Both the position numbers and the translations under genes were made by a program. The notes below the pieces were generated by a model. It saw only the letters and a list, made by a program, of their open reading frames with translations. It was not told where the DNA came from and made no database searches. From assembly GCA_000702025.1 (NCBI GenBank), contig JNKJ01000039.1:1-51769 (forward strand): 51,769 nt of DNA, given 5' to 3'. Origin of the DNA: Blautia schinkii DSM 10518 (GTDB lineage: Bacteria; Bacillota; Clostridia; Lachnospirales; Lachnospiraceae). Below, one piece after another: positions 42,979 through 51,429 of the stretch; positions within the stretch are counted from its first letter, which is position 1; the number at the start of each line of letters is the position of its first letter.

Positions 42979-44184
42979 TCATGGTATAAATTCAATGTTT
43001 ATTTTCGACAAAACTTCTCCAAGCCGCTGCTCACAGGCCTCCAGCGTGTCTCCCTCTATAATGATCTGCCCCAGACGGTCCCTTCCGTTCTCATAACGGT
43101 GCACCTCATCCCCGGGTGAAATATTAAAGGAAAGATCAATCAGTGTGGTATGTGCTTCTGCAGCAGGAACAGAAAGATTACGATTTACGATGTCTTTTAC
43201 AATCCCAGCTCGTTGTGAGGTAAGAATTTTAGAAAGATTTGCCCTGTGAGGCGCCTGGCTTCCGAACATGGAATCCACCTCCATTCCCAACGCCAGCCGG
43301 ATGATGGCCTCGTAATAATTGATTCCGTAATAAATGCCCACCATCTCCGGCAGGCAGGTCGCTCCCGCGCGTCCGGTAATCTCAATCACATACACCTGAC
43401 CGTCCTTCTCAATGAGGTCACAGTTGACCGGACAGTTGTCCAGTCCCACGGCCTGAATCGCCAGGAGAAGCTGACGTTCAATCTCCACGCCCAAAAGCTC
43501 CTGCTTCTTATACGGCACAGAATGGCCCACAGGGGTCGGGACATGGGAGGGATACGCGTCGATATTGTTTGGCAGGCAGTACACAAGCCGGCCGTCAGAA
43601 ATCATAGCCTCGCACCCCAGAATCTGCCCCTCGATGAACTCCTCCACCAGACAATAATCCTTTCCCGTGGCACTCATGGTATCCTCATAGTGAGCAAGCG
43701 CTTCTTGCCTGGTATTACAGCGGAACATGCCTCTGCTGCCCATCAGATCCACAGCCTTCACAATCACAGGGAAACGCAGACAGTCCAACGCGTTCTTTAG
43801 TTCCTCCGCATTGTGCACACAGATATGCCTGGCACAGCTCACCCCTGAGCTTTGGAAAGCTTCCTTCATCAAAAATTTATCCGAGCTCACCTCTCCCGCT
43901 CTGGCAGAAAGTCCTTTCAGGCCCAGTTTTTCAGATACATATCCAATGGCTCTCACCCCTGTATCAAGACAGCAGGTGGTGATGCCGTCAATCCTACACT
44001 TTTCCGCAACTTTCCGCACAGCCTCCGGGTCGGAGATGTCCGTATAGGAGCACTCATCTGCCGCCTCAAATCCGGGCCAGTCCCCCGTCGTGCTCACTGC
44101 AATTGTATAGACACCCATTCTGCGGGCAGTCTCATATAAAGGAAGCTGCGAATAGCTGGCTCCCAAAATCATTAATTTTTTCAT
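42979..44184 (-). CDS. ATP-grasp ligase
   Basis: A 401-aa carboxylate-amine/thiol ligase of the ATP-grasp class. It has a Rossmann-like N-terminus (KLMILGASYSQLPLYETA), a central ATP-grasp fold (FPVIVKAVDLMGSRGM; LVEEFIEGQILG) and the metal/ATP site DLIEKDGQVYVIEITGRAG near residue 265. About 100 C-terminal residues may bind the acceptor. Such enzymes form an acyl phosphate and join it to an amine. The ATG overlaps the upstream stop by four bases (ATGA), with GGAGG before it. In this cassette a likely job is acylating the 4-amino group with an amino or hydroxy acid; the substrate is unknown. Confidence 0.85.
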   Translation of the reverse strand: MKKLMILGASYSQLPLYETARRMGVYTIAVSTTGDWPGFEAADECSYTDISDPEAVRKVAEKCRIDGITTCCLDTGVRAIGYVSEKLGLKGLSARAGEVSSDKFLMKEAFQSSGVSCARHICVHNAEELKNALDCLRFPVIVKAVDLMGSRGMFRCNTRQEALAHYEDTMSATGKDYCLVEEFIEGQILGCEAMISDGRLVYCLPNNIDAYPSHVPTPVGHSVPYKKQELLGVEIERQLLLAIQAVGLDNCPVNCDLIEKDGQVYVIEITGRAGATCLPEMVGIYYGINYYEAIIRLALGMEVDSMFGSQAPHRANLSKILTSQRAGIVKDIVNRNLSVPAAEAHTTLIDLSFNISPGDEVHRYENGRDRLGQIIIEGDTLEACEQRLGEVLSKINIEFIP

Positions 44185-46364
44185 CCTGTTTCCTCCGGCA
44201 CAGCAACCCGCCGCTCTTCCTCCAGAAAATCAAAAAATAGAGGCACGCCGCCTGTATGCAGGAATAAAATGTTTTTCCCGCTTATCCCATGCTCTTCCAG
44301 ATATTTTATCATACCATAGAACGCCTTGCCTGTATATGTCATATCCAGGTAAACGCCATCGCTGGCATACACCGAATGAATCATATCCCGCACCGGCTGT
44401 GAAAACGCGCCGTAACCGCCCTCCATGTAGGCATCGGTGAAATATATCCGGCTAAGCAGCCCATCCTCAATATCGGCAGCGTCGCTTTCTGTACCATATT
44501 CGGTATGTGTGCAAGCTCCCGGCTTATATCCGAATTTCTCAAAATATTCCTGCACATTGCGGGCAATCACTTCCCTGCCCCGTGCTTCATTCCGGGACAC
44601 AGAAATACCCACGATTTTCCGCCCGTCCCGCTTTAAAAGACTGCCTGCCAAAAGACCGGACTGGGTGGCGTTGGTGCTGGATGCAAGGAAAATATAATCA
44701 AACTGCTTTCCTGTGTTCTGCTCATATTGGCATATCTCTTCGTACGCCTCCACGTAAGCCTGCATGGGAACCCACTCGCTACCCTCACCCCGCTCATTTC
44801 CATAAATATAGTAGGGACGGAAGCCTTTTTCCTGCAGCTCCTCCACAGCCCTTCGCACTGCCTGGGCAATTCCTGCCTTTTTACAGGGCATCTCATGCAC
44901 ACCCATCTGCCGGATGATACGGCTGTTGTTTGTCTCTTTCGTTTCCTTGATGTCCTCTGTATTATGAATCATATAGCAGGGCAAATCCAGTTCTTTGCAC
45001 AGAGTAGCAAGAATGCGGCAAAGATTGGAATGGTAATTCCCATAAATAATCATGCTGTCGCAGTGCTTTGCCTGCATATCCTCCACAAACTTCCGTGCGA
45101 ACCGCACCTTGTTTCCCCCAAAGGAAAACGGCAGCAAGTCATCTCTTTTCATATAAAAAGTATTCTGTCCGTCGCTATAACGCAGCCTGTGCACAGGTGT
45201 CGGAAATATATCCACCGGATTTTCACACGGCCCCTCGTGGAGAAGCATCTCCAATTCCTCTACACTCTCTGCCTGAAGAATGTAAAAACCGGGGCGGCTT
45301 CCGCTGTCTACAATTTCAGCGCCCTCCACAGAGGTGTCAAGCACTGCTTTGCGGATGGCTTCGGGATGAGCTTTCTTCAAATACTGAAGATGCTGCAAAT
45401 CCTTCTCGTTCATCACAAAACGGATAGCCGATGCATGCTGCCCGGGCTGATTGACAAAGCCGGGAGCCTTTCCCGCAGCCACCTCCACAACCATTTTCAC
45501 AAAATCCTGCCCCGTGGACAGCGGCACTAAATCCGAACCGATACAGTCCCCGCCCATACGGGAACCAACCTCTATAATACGTACATTTCCCTCGCTGTCA
45601 ATACGTAGTTCGCTGTGTCCCGCGCCGTAACGCACCTTTAAAGCGTCCAACGCCGCAAACACCACAGACTTCACACGTTCTTCCACCTCGGAGCTTAAAG
45701 GTGCAGGCTGTATATGCCCTACCTCAATATAATGAGGCTCCCCGGTTGTGAATTTCTTGGTAATGGCAAGACAAGTGTGCTCCCCCTCAAAGCTGATAGT
45801 TTCCACACTGTACTCTGCACCGGGGATATACTCCTCAATAATCGCCTTATTCTCGAAAGACTGCTCTATGGCATTACCAATTGCCACAGCAAGCTCCTCC
45901 TGCGTTTCCACCCTGGTAATGGCCCTACTGCCGGAACGGTCTGTAGGCTTGACGATAACCGGAAATCGCGGCGGATATACCCGGTCGCCCTCCTCCGCCA
46001 CCTGAAAATAAGGTACCGAAAGCCCCGCCTTTTGAAAAGCACGGCGCATCGCATATTTATTGGTGGAGTTGACAATGCAGGAGCGGCTGTTGCAGGTAAG
46101 CCCCAGGTTTTGTGCCAAATACTGCACTGTCACATTTGCCAGATCTGAACCGATGGTAGCCACAGCATCCGGCTGAATCCCCCGGCAAACCTTGAGGATT
46201 TCCTCCATCTCCGTAATACTGATCTCATAGAAAAAATCTGCATCCGCAGCCCCGGAAGCGCCCTCCCGCCAGGCAAACACATGGGTCTCATAGCCCATCT
46301 CTTTAGCTTTCTGTATCAAAGGCCTCTGGAAATCGTTGGCTCCTATAATCACAATCTTTTTCAT
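44181..46364 (-). CDS. Fusion of ATP-grasp ligase and ACC-deaminase/D-cysteine-desulfhydrase-like PLP enzyme
   Basis: A 727-aa protein with two enzymes in one chain. Residues ~1-380 are an ATP-grasp ligase: VIIGANDFQRPLIQKA, then FPVIVKPTDRSGSR (about 134) and IIEVGSRMGGD (about 263). Residues ~385-727 are a fold-type II PLP enzyme of the ACC deaminase/D-cysteine desulfhydrase group: PTPVHRL, MKRDDLLPFSFGGNK with the likely PLP lysine Lys419, GNYHSNLCR, and FLASSTNATQSGLLAG. The PLP half may make or invert the amino acid that the ligase half uses; this is inference. The frame opens earlier, but GAGG fits the ATG at 46364. It is the first gene of the cassette. Confidence 0.85.
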   Translation of the reverse strand: MKKIVIIGANDFQRPLIQKAKEMGYETHVFAWREGASGAADADFFYEISITEMEEILKVCRGIQPDAVATIGSDLANVTVQYLAQNLGLTCNSRSCIVNSTNKYAMRRAFQKAGLSVPYFQVAEEGDRVYPPRFPVIVKPTDRSGSRAITRVETQEELAVAIGNAIEQSFENKAIIEEYIPGAEYSVETISFEGEHTCLAITKKFTTGEPHYIEVGHIQPAPLSSEVEERVKSVVFAALDALKVRYGAGHSELRIDSEGNVRIIEVGSRMGGDCIGSDLVPLSTGQDFVKMVVEVAAGKAPGFVNQPGQHASAIRFVMNEKDLQHLQYLKKAHPEAIRKAVLDTSVEGAEIVDSGSRPGFYILQAESVEELEMLLHEGPCENPVDIFPTPVHRLRYSDGQNTFYMKRDDLLPFSFGGNKVRFARKFVEDMQAKHCDSMIIYGNYHSNLCRILATLCKELDLPCYMIHNTEDIKETKETNNSRIIRQMGVHEMPCKKAGIAQAVRRAVEELQEKGFRPYYIYGNERGEGSEWVPMQAYVEAYEEICQYEQNTGKQFDYIFLASSTNATQSGLLAGSLLKRDGRKIVGISVSRNEARGREVIARNVQEYFEKFGYKPGACTHTEYGTESDAADIEDGLLSRIYFTDAYMEGGYGAFSQPVRDMIHSVYASDGVYLDMTYTGKAFYGMIKYLEEHGISGKNILFLHTGGVPLFFDFLEEERRVAVPEETG

Positions 46365-46383
46365 CTGCATTCCCTCACAGCAC

Positions 46384-46409
46384 ACAAAAGCGGGGGCTTT
46401 TACCCCCGC
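46384..46409 (-). terminator. Intrinsic terminator after the SecB-like trio
   Basis: GCGGGGG (46390-46396) pairs with CCCCCGC (46403-46409), and TTTTG follows on the minus strand. It lies 13 bases after the SecB-like stop and only about 20 bases before the next ATG, so the ATP-grasp/PLP cassette is driven by readthrough, or by a promoter overlapping this hairpin. Confidence 0.8.
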
Positions 46410-46421
46410 CTGTACAATTTT

Positions 46422-46808
46422 TCATCCCTTAAAGCTGATAAATGGTATATTATAAGCTGGCATATTTGAAGAATTCGTTATGTTAGCAACTATCGGTCTC
46501 ATATAGCCTAATAATAATGCCGGTGCATTGAAATTCAACATGGATTCTACCGTCTTTTCATCTAAATCATCCCATTTAAAATCCGATGCTACTTTTATCC
46601 GTAATGTAAAAGGGGCGTTTTTCTCTTCTATATTTGTTTCCAATAACAGCTCCACGTTAGCTCTGTTTTCTTTTTCGCTTCTTTTGACTTGCACGTTAAA
46701 AGAATTTTGCACCTCGAACTGCTTATCTGCAACATCAAATTGTGGGTTGAGCTCAAAATGAACTTCTTTTAAATACGGACTTACAAACTGGAATTTACTT
46801 GGTCTCAT
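46422..46808 (-). CDS. SecB-like chaperone
   Basis: A 128-aa protein that resembles SecB: FQFVSPYLKEVHFEL at the start, beta strands rich in alternating polar residues (FNVQVKRSE, VELLLETN), and a C-terminus with the SecB-type helix and tail (PALLLGYMRPIVANITNSSN, then PAYNIPFISF). SecB keeps exported proteins unfolded in Proteobacteria and is rare in Firmicutes; lone SecB-like proteins are known in toxin-antitoxin-chaperone loci. The last SecB helix appears short. It is third in an AT-rich three-gene unit with two unknown proteins. AGAGAGGA lies before the ATG. A chaperone role is likely; its client is not known. Confidence 0.7.
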   Translation of the reverse strand: MRPSKFQFVSPYLKEVHFELNPQFDVADKQFEVQNSFNVQVKRSEKENRANVELLLETNIEEKNAPFTLRIKVASDFKWDDLDEKTVESMLNFNAPALLLGYMRPIVANITNSSNMPAYNIPFISFKG

Positions 46809-46831
46809 ATAAAATATCCTCTCTAATCCTG

Positions 46832-47524
46832 CTATGCAGCCTCTAAATATCCGTCATCATTTATATCATCCACTACAACCTCATCAACCGGCTCAATATA
46901 TTTATCTTTCATATATACTGAATATTCAAACCTTACCGGCATTGTTTCCCCTTGTATTTCATTTAGCATTTTTGCATAATTCTCACTCAGGGAATTTGAA
47001 TATAATTCCAGTTCCTTTGAAATATTGATTGAGGCAGTAAAAACGGAACTGTATGATTTTATTATTTCTATAACGGAAGATAACATTGGTTTCATTACCG
47101 TTTTTAATATAGCCGCCGCCACTTCTAATTCTTTTTTCCATAGATAATTCAGGGCTTTTTCCTTATTACACCTGACAAAAGTTCCTTCTTTCGGCAAATC
47201 TAATGGGTCAACATCCTTTATATCAATAAAGCTGCTGCTTTCATTTCCCTGGACATCCATAGTAATAAGAATCGCTGTTTCCTGCTTTATAAACGCTGAT
47301 ACAATATCTATTTCTTCGTCTATCAGCGATTTTAATGTTGATAAGCTACATCTTACTGCTATCCATTTCTGCCCATAGCGGAAATCCGAGCAAAGGCAAA
47401 GGTATAAATCACCAGACTCGCCTGTGCACAAAAATAATATTGGCTCCTGTTCAAATTCATAAAGAATATGCTCTAAATACAGCTTTCCAATCTTAAAAAC
47501 ATTATCGAAATATATATCATTCAT
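46832..47524 (-). CDS. Hypothetical protein of the SecB-like trio
   Basis: A 230-aa soluble protein that I cannot place with confidence. The N-terminal half looks alpha/beta (LYLEHILYEFEQEPILFLC, then YLCLCSDFRYGQKWIAVRC), and the C-terminal half is helical with a long stretch at about 130-190. An acidic tail ends the protein. There is no signal peptide, membrane segment or clear catalytic motif. GAGGTG lies before its ATG, which overlaps the end of the 142-aa gene by eight bases; the SecB-like gene starts 23 bases after its stop. It could be the substrate, effector or toxin of the chaperone. Its codons are AT-rich compared with the glycan genes. Confidence 0.75.
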   Translation of the reverse strand: MNDIYFDNVFKIGKLYLEHILYEFEQEPILFLCTGESGDLYLCLCSDFRYGQKWIAVRCSLSTLKSLIDEEIDIVSAFIKQETAILITMDVQGNESSSFIDIKDVDPLDLPKEGTFVRCNKEKALNYLWKKELEVAAAILKTVMKPMLSSVIEIIKSYSSVFTASINISKELELYSNSLSENYAKMLNEIQGETMPVRFEYSVYMKDKYIEPVDEVVVDDINDDGYLEAA

Positions 47525-47945
47525 CTTTTTTCACCTCTTCAAAATACAACTGGGGTTCGGCTTCGTCATAAATCCACCAATCAACATGGGTATCTAACCG
47601 TTCTTCTCTTTCAGAAGTCAACTGGCATGGGCCGCAGCTTCCCTCTGTCTCTCCTTTTGCAATAAAGGCCCTGGGCCTATGCCTCATAAAAATATTCAAT
47701 GCATACTGGGCTTCTGAATAATCTATGTTGCAGGAGGTAGAGTATGTACCCGGATTGTTTAAATCTAGTCTCTTTTTAGGTGGAATTAATTTTCTTTGCA
47801 TTTCTTCATACGTGCTTATAAAGCTTTCTCTATTGATTGTTCCGTATTTAATAACTCTGTATACCGATTTATTTTCTTCTTTTGCACCTTTGGGTAAGAT
47901 TTCTGCTTCAAAATTAGCGGGAAAACATTCTGGGTATTTTTTCAT
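47517..47945 (-). CDS. Hypothetical protein, first gene of the SecB-like trio
   Basis: A 142-aa soluble protein of unknown family. The N-terminal ~50 residues (NFEAEILPKGAKEENKSVYRV) look like an alpha/beta start. Residues ~65-105 hold TSCNIDYSEAQYALNIFMRHRP and GETEGSCGPCQLT, with three cysteines that could bind a metal. The protein ends in WWIYDEAEPQLYFEEVKKDE. It has no signal peptide. A ribosome binding site GAGATGGA precedes the ATG. A perfect dyad at 47981-48006 upstream may be its operator. It is the first gene of the unit. Confidence 0.72.
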   Translation of the reverse strand: MKKYPECFPANFEAEILPKGAKEENKSVYRVIKYGTINRESFISTYEEMQRKLIPPKKRLDLNNPGTYSTSCNIDYSEAQYALNIFMRHRPRAFIAKGETEGSCGPCQLTSEREERLDTHVDWWIYDEAEPQLYFEEVKKDE

Positions 47946-47980
47946 TTATTCCATCTCTGCTTAACATTATTTTACTTCAA

Positions 47981-48006
47981 GGTAAACGATATAGTTCTAG
48001 TTTACC
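47981..48006. promoter_or_regulatory. Palindromic operator-like site upstream of the SecB-like trio
   Basis: GGTAAAC (47981-47987) and GTTTACC (48000-48006) form a perfect 7-bp dyad with 12 bases between, 36-61 bases before the first ATG of the trio and in the divergent gap before the surface-protein gene. The spacing suits a dimeric repressor site or a hairpin, and no obvious T-tract follows. Confidence 0.4.
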
Positions 48007-48147
48007 ATGATTAAAATCAAAAAACAATTCAATCTTTATCTTAACAGGCATTTATAAAATTTTTAAAAAATGCAATAAAACTATGCCCCCATGCATTATA
48101 GTATTAGAAGTGCAAAATATGTTTATCAAAAGATAGGAGGAATGAGT

Positions 48148-49773
48148 ATGAAAAGAAAATCAATGGCATTGTGTCTGGTGGCAGCACTGTGTTTATCCAG
48201 CCTGTTACCAGTGTCAGGGGCAGCATTTTCCGACGGTAGTGAAGCGGAGAGCACGGAGAACCTTCAGGAGGCAGAGGTGTTTGAAAGTGCTCCACCTCAG
48301 TCAGATGAGAGCTATTCTGATGAACAAAGCGAGATTTTTACCGCCGACGTGGAACAGGATTTATTACAATATGAATATCTTCAGACCACGGATTCTTACA
48401 GGGTGACAAAAGGAGCTGATTTGGCCAAATTGGACATACCAGATACCTATCAGGGAAAACCTGTGACAGAAATAGGGGAAGGCGCATGCGCAGGTTTTCA
48501 AAATTTGGTGACAGTGAATTTGCCGGACTCAATCACTATAAACAAGGATGCGTTTGCAGGCTGTACAAATCTGCGGAATGTTTTCGTATGGAATGTCAAA
48601 ATTGGAAGTGGGGCTTTCAGAGACTGCCCTAAACTGGCAAATCTTTCTTGTTTGGACACAAGCCAGCAGAGTGCAGATACAATTGCGGTGGATGCTTTTG
48701 ATAAGGACACGAAGGTCACAGTATATTCTTATGGAAGTATTCCATTTTTATATGACCGGGGGATTTATTCTGCGGACGTTGAATCAGAAGATTCAAGAAC
48801 TGTTTCCGGCTTGTCCTATTATTGGGAAACCCTGACGGATTTTGACGACAGTTATGCAGACGTCGTAGTTATGGAAGCACATCCGATAGCAGTGAATAAA
48901 ATCGAAACAATTGGGCGTAAGGCCTTTTATGGCTGCGAGGTATTAAGAAGTGTAGAACTACCGGATACTATAAAAACCATTGAGTCAAAAGCATTCTACG
49001 GCTGCGCAAATCTCCGCAAGGTACTAATCCCGGACAGCGTTACCGAAATCAGCACGGATGCGTTTGTAAATTCACCGGAAGTAACTATCAGTGCGTCTGA
49101 AGGCTCCTATGCAGCAAAATTCGCGAAAGCACAGGGAATTCCCCTTGAATCAGATTTACACCTTCCAGATATTGGAACGGTAAAAGCCACCGTCAACAAA
49201 AACATGGTAACAGTTAAAGTTCCTGAATATACAGGTGACGGATACGACTGCGTTTTGGGAACACAGACCTCCGGCGGCGCTCCTGTTCGTGGGACAGGCC
49301 GGGTAGCTTTAAACCAAAATGGCAATCAGGTTGTTTTTAAAAATGTGCCTAAGGGAGTATATTATTTAGGTATCCGCCCTTATAGCTATGAAAATACAGC
49401 ATCGGGTAAAAAATACGGAGAATGGACAGAACTTGTTACGGTTAAAATCACAGTTTCCACCCCGGCAAGACCCAAAATTAAAAGTGCCGTGGTATCAGGA
49501 AAAAACCTTGCAGTAAAGGTTTCACTCCCCAAAGATGCGGCTGGTTACAATCTATGGCTGGGCAAGTCGTTTGCTGATAATGACAATTCGGCTGCGGCAA
49601 TTATAATGCCGACAAAAACAGCCTACAAGAAAAACGGCCAGAAAAAAACAAGCGTAAAATTAACAAACTTGAAAAAAGGTACATACTATGTAGGAATCCA
49701 AACATACAATTATCAGAACGGAAAAAAGGTTTACAGCAAGTGGTCTGCTTTGAAAGGAATAAAAATCAAATAA
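48148..49773 (+). CDS. BspA-like leucine-rich-repeat surface protein
   Basis: A 541-aa exported protein. The frame opens at 48091, but AGGAGG seven bases before the ATG at 48148 sets the start. A signal peptide spans about 1-25 (ALCLVAALCLSSLLPVSGA). An acidic spacer leads to LRR_5 (TpLRR) repeats at about 95-330, e.g. IGEGACAGFQNLVTVNLPDS and KAFYGCANLRKVLIPDS. Two beta-sandwich, Fn3-like modules end the protein (KKGTYYVGIQTYNYQNGKK). There is no LPXTG anchor. The tail resembles that of the LRR protein at 7585. It is a single-gene unit ended by a strong terminator. Host-surface or matrix binding is plausible for this family. Confidence 0.88.
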   Translation: MKRKSMALCLVAALCLSSLLPVSGAAFSDGSEAESTENLQEAEVFESAPPQSDESYSDEQSEIFTADVEQDLLQYEYLQTTDSYRVTKGADLAKLDIPDTYQGKPVTEIGEGACAGFQNLVTVNLPDSITINKDAFAGCTNLRNVFVWNVKIGSGAFRDCPKLANLSCLDTSQQSADTIAVDAFDKDTKVTVYSYGSIPFLYDRGIYSADVESEDSRTVSGLSYYWETLTDFDDSYADVVVMEAHPIAVNKIETIGRKAFYGCEVLRSVELPDTIKTIESKAFYGCANLRKVLIPDSVTEISTDAFVNSPEVTISASEGSYAAKFAKAQGIPLESDLHLPDIGTVKATVNKNMVTVKVPEYTGDGYDCVLGTQTSGGAPVRGTGRVALNQNGNQVVFKNVPKGVYYLGIRPYSYENTASGKKYGEWTELVTVKITVSTPARPKIKSAVVSGKNLAVKVSLPKDAAGYNLWLGKSFADNDNSAAAIIMPTKTAYKKNGQKKTSVKLTNLKKGTYYVGIQTYNYQNGKKVYSKWSALKGIKIK

Positions 49774-49810
49774 TGTATCTTCCATAAAAAGTGACAACAG
49801 TTTTTGTAGT

Positions 49811-49859
49811 AGCTATAAGAAAAAAGGCTCCTGAAAAGGAGTCTTTTTTTCTTATAGCT
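49811..49859. terminator. Long bidirectional terminator
   Basis: AGCTATAAG with an A-tract, GGCTCC/GGAGTC around a TGAAAA loop, then a T-tract and CTTATAGCT form one almost unbroken stem of about 20 bp. A T-run lies on each strand within it. It separates the convergent surface-protein and amidase genes. Confidence 0.92.
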
Positions 49860-49908
49860 GCAGAGAGTATGAGGCAGATATCCTCACAACACCCCAGGCA
49901 GAATAACA

Positions 49909-51414
49909 CTACTTTCGGTTGGTACATATGCCTTTAGCATTGAACTTATATACTTTGCCTTTAGAGTTGGTGACTTTTGTGCTTTTCAGCATTACGCCGG
50001 CCTTGCTGGTGAAATAATACCATTTTCCGTTGAGCTTCATCCAACCCTTTTTCGCTTTGCCGTTTTTCTGGAAGAAGTAGGTGTAGGTCTTACCGCCGGA
50101 TTTCAGGGTTTTGAAGCCTTTGCTGTAACGTACGCCATTCTGGTCAAAGTAATAGACATCGCCGTTTTTCATGGTGACCTTTTTATTTTTATACAGATAC
50201 GCCTTTGTGGGGTCAAAATAATAATATTTTTTGTCCACCTCGCGCATTCCACGCAGTGCGTACCCTTTTTCACCTACGTAATAACGCTGGCCCTTGAAAT
50301 TGCACCACCCGCTGTAACGCTTTCCATCCTTATCGAGGAGATACACATTGCCGGTACCGGATACAAGCGCAATGTCCTTGTACAAGTAGCCATATTTCTG
50401 GTTAAAATAATACCAGGTTCCGTTGTCGTTCATCCAGTTGCAATGGGCTACCCCATCATCCTTGAAGAAGTAGGTCTTGCCTTCGAATTCCTGCCATCCG
50501 TACTGTCTCTTCCCTTCCTCGTTCACATAATAGATGCCCGGGATCAAAAAGAGCAGACGGTTCGTGGCCATCACATTATTTTCGTAATAGTAGTAGTCGC
50601 CATCCTCTTCGTACCAGCCGTTTTTATTATCCGGGTCTGTATTACCGTTGTCAATCTCCTCGTCTGGAAGCTGGTCACAGTATCGGATGATTGCCCGCGC
50701 ATCTGCCTGCCCCAGTTTTTTGAGCTTCGCGTCTGTACTCAAAAAGTTTTTCACATCAGAATAGTTGCTGATAAAGGCGTGCTCGATAATCACACCCGGC
50801 AGGTCCATCTCCACGCTGGAGGCCACAATACCGTAATAGTCCCTTGGTTTTCCGTTGGGATATTTACTGTTGTTCTCTGTCATACGGTATTCCATACCGC
50901 CTGTCTCAGGGAAACGTTTATAAATGCCAAGCTTGCCCAGTTCCTCCATCACATAGCTGCCGAAAAGCTTCTCCTTCGCCGCCAGATAAGGCCGGTAGGT
51001 TCCCTTGGAAATCATCACGGACGCACCTTTTGCGAGGGGTGTGGATACAGAATTGATATGCTGGCTTACCAGGAGGTCGGCGTTATAGCTGTCCGCCACC
51101 TGCACTCTCGCCCGCAGACCCAGGGACTGGCTGTAAGTTCTGGTGAGATGAACTTCAATATCGCCCCGCTTTTGCAGTTCCTGCATTGTATAATTTGATA
51201 TCTTCCAGTTTATCTCTTCTTCCTTATAAGTGACACCGTTGTGAGTAGCCCAGGCCCCCGTTTCTCCGCCTCCATGTCCGGGATCAAGAACGACCACATG
51301 CTTTTTCACAGCCCGGATTTCCCTCTGCGCGGCTGCCTGCATGCCTCCCAAAACGCTGGTGGCTGCCAGTGCGGCGGCCAAAATCAGGCATAAACCTTTT
51401 CTCTTCTTCTTCAT
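49909..51414 (-). CDS. N-acetylmuramoyl-L-alanine amidase with wall-binding repeats
   Basis: A 501-aa secreted wall hydrolase. The frame opens at 51450 inside the IS end, but the ATG at 51414 begins a proper signal peptide (KKKRKGLCLILAAALAATSVLG). The amidase_3 domain follows with zinc ligands in VLDPGHGG (His), YKEEEINW (Glu) and VSQHINS (His), and catalytic Glu in VIIEHAF. Residues ~265-501 are six or more choline-binding-like repeats (GWQEFEGKTYFF, GWMKLNGKWYYF). The ribosome binding site is weak (AGAGAG). The IS3-type end lies only ~16 bases upstream, so its own promoter has probably been displaced. It would cut the bond between MurNAc and L-Ala. Confidence 0.92.
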   Translation of the reverse strand: MKKKRKGLCLILAAALAATSVLGGMQAAAQREIRAVKKHVVVLDPGHGGGETGAWATHNGVTYKEEEINWKISNYTMQELQKRGDIEVHLTRTYSQSLGLRARVQVADSYNADLLVSQHINSVSTPLAKGASVMISKGTYRPYLAAKEKLFGSYVMEELGKLGIYKRFPETGGMEYRMTENNSKYPNGKPRDYYGIVASSVEMDLPGVIIEHAFISNYSDVKNFLSTDAKLKKLGQADARAIIRYCDQLPDEEIDNGNTDPDNKNGWYEEDGDYYYYENNVMATNRLLFLIPGIYYVNEEGKRQYGWQEFEGKTYFFKDDGVAHCNWMNDNGTWYYFNQKYGYLYKDIALVSGTGNVYLLDKDGKRYSGWCNFKGQRYYVGEKGYALRGMREVDKKYYYFDPTKAYLYKNKKVTMKNGDVYYFDQNGVRYSKGFKTLKSGGKTYTYFFQKNGKAKKGWMKLNGKWYYFTSKAGVMLKSTKVTNSKGKVYKFNAKGICTNRK

Positions 51415-51429
51415 AAGTTCTCTCTGAAC

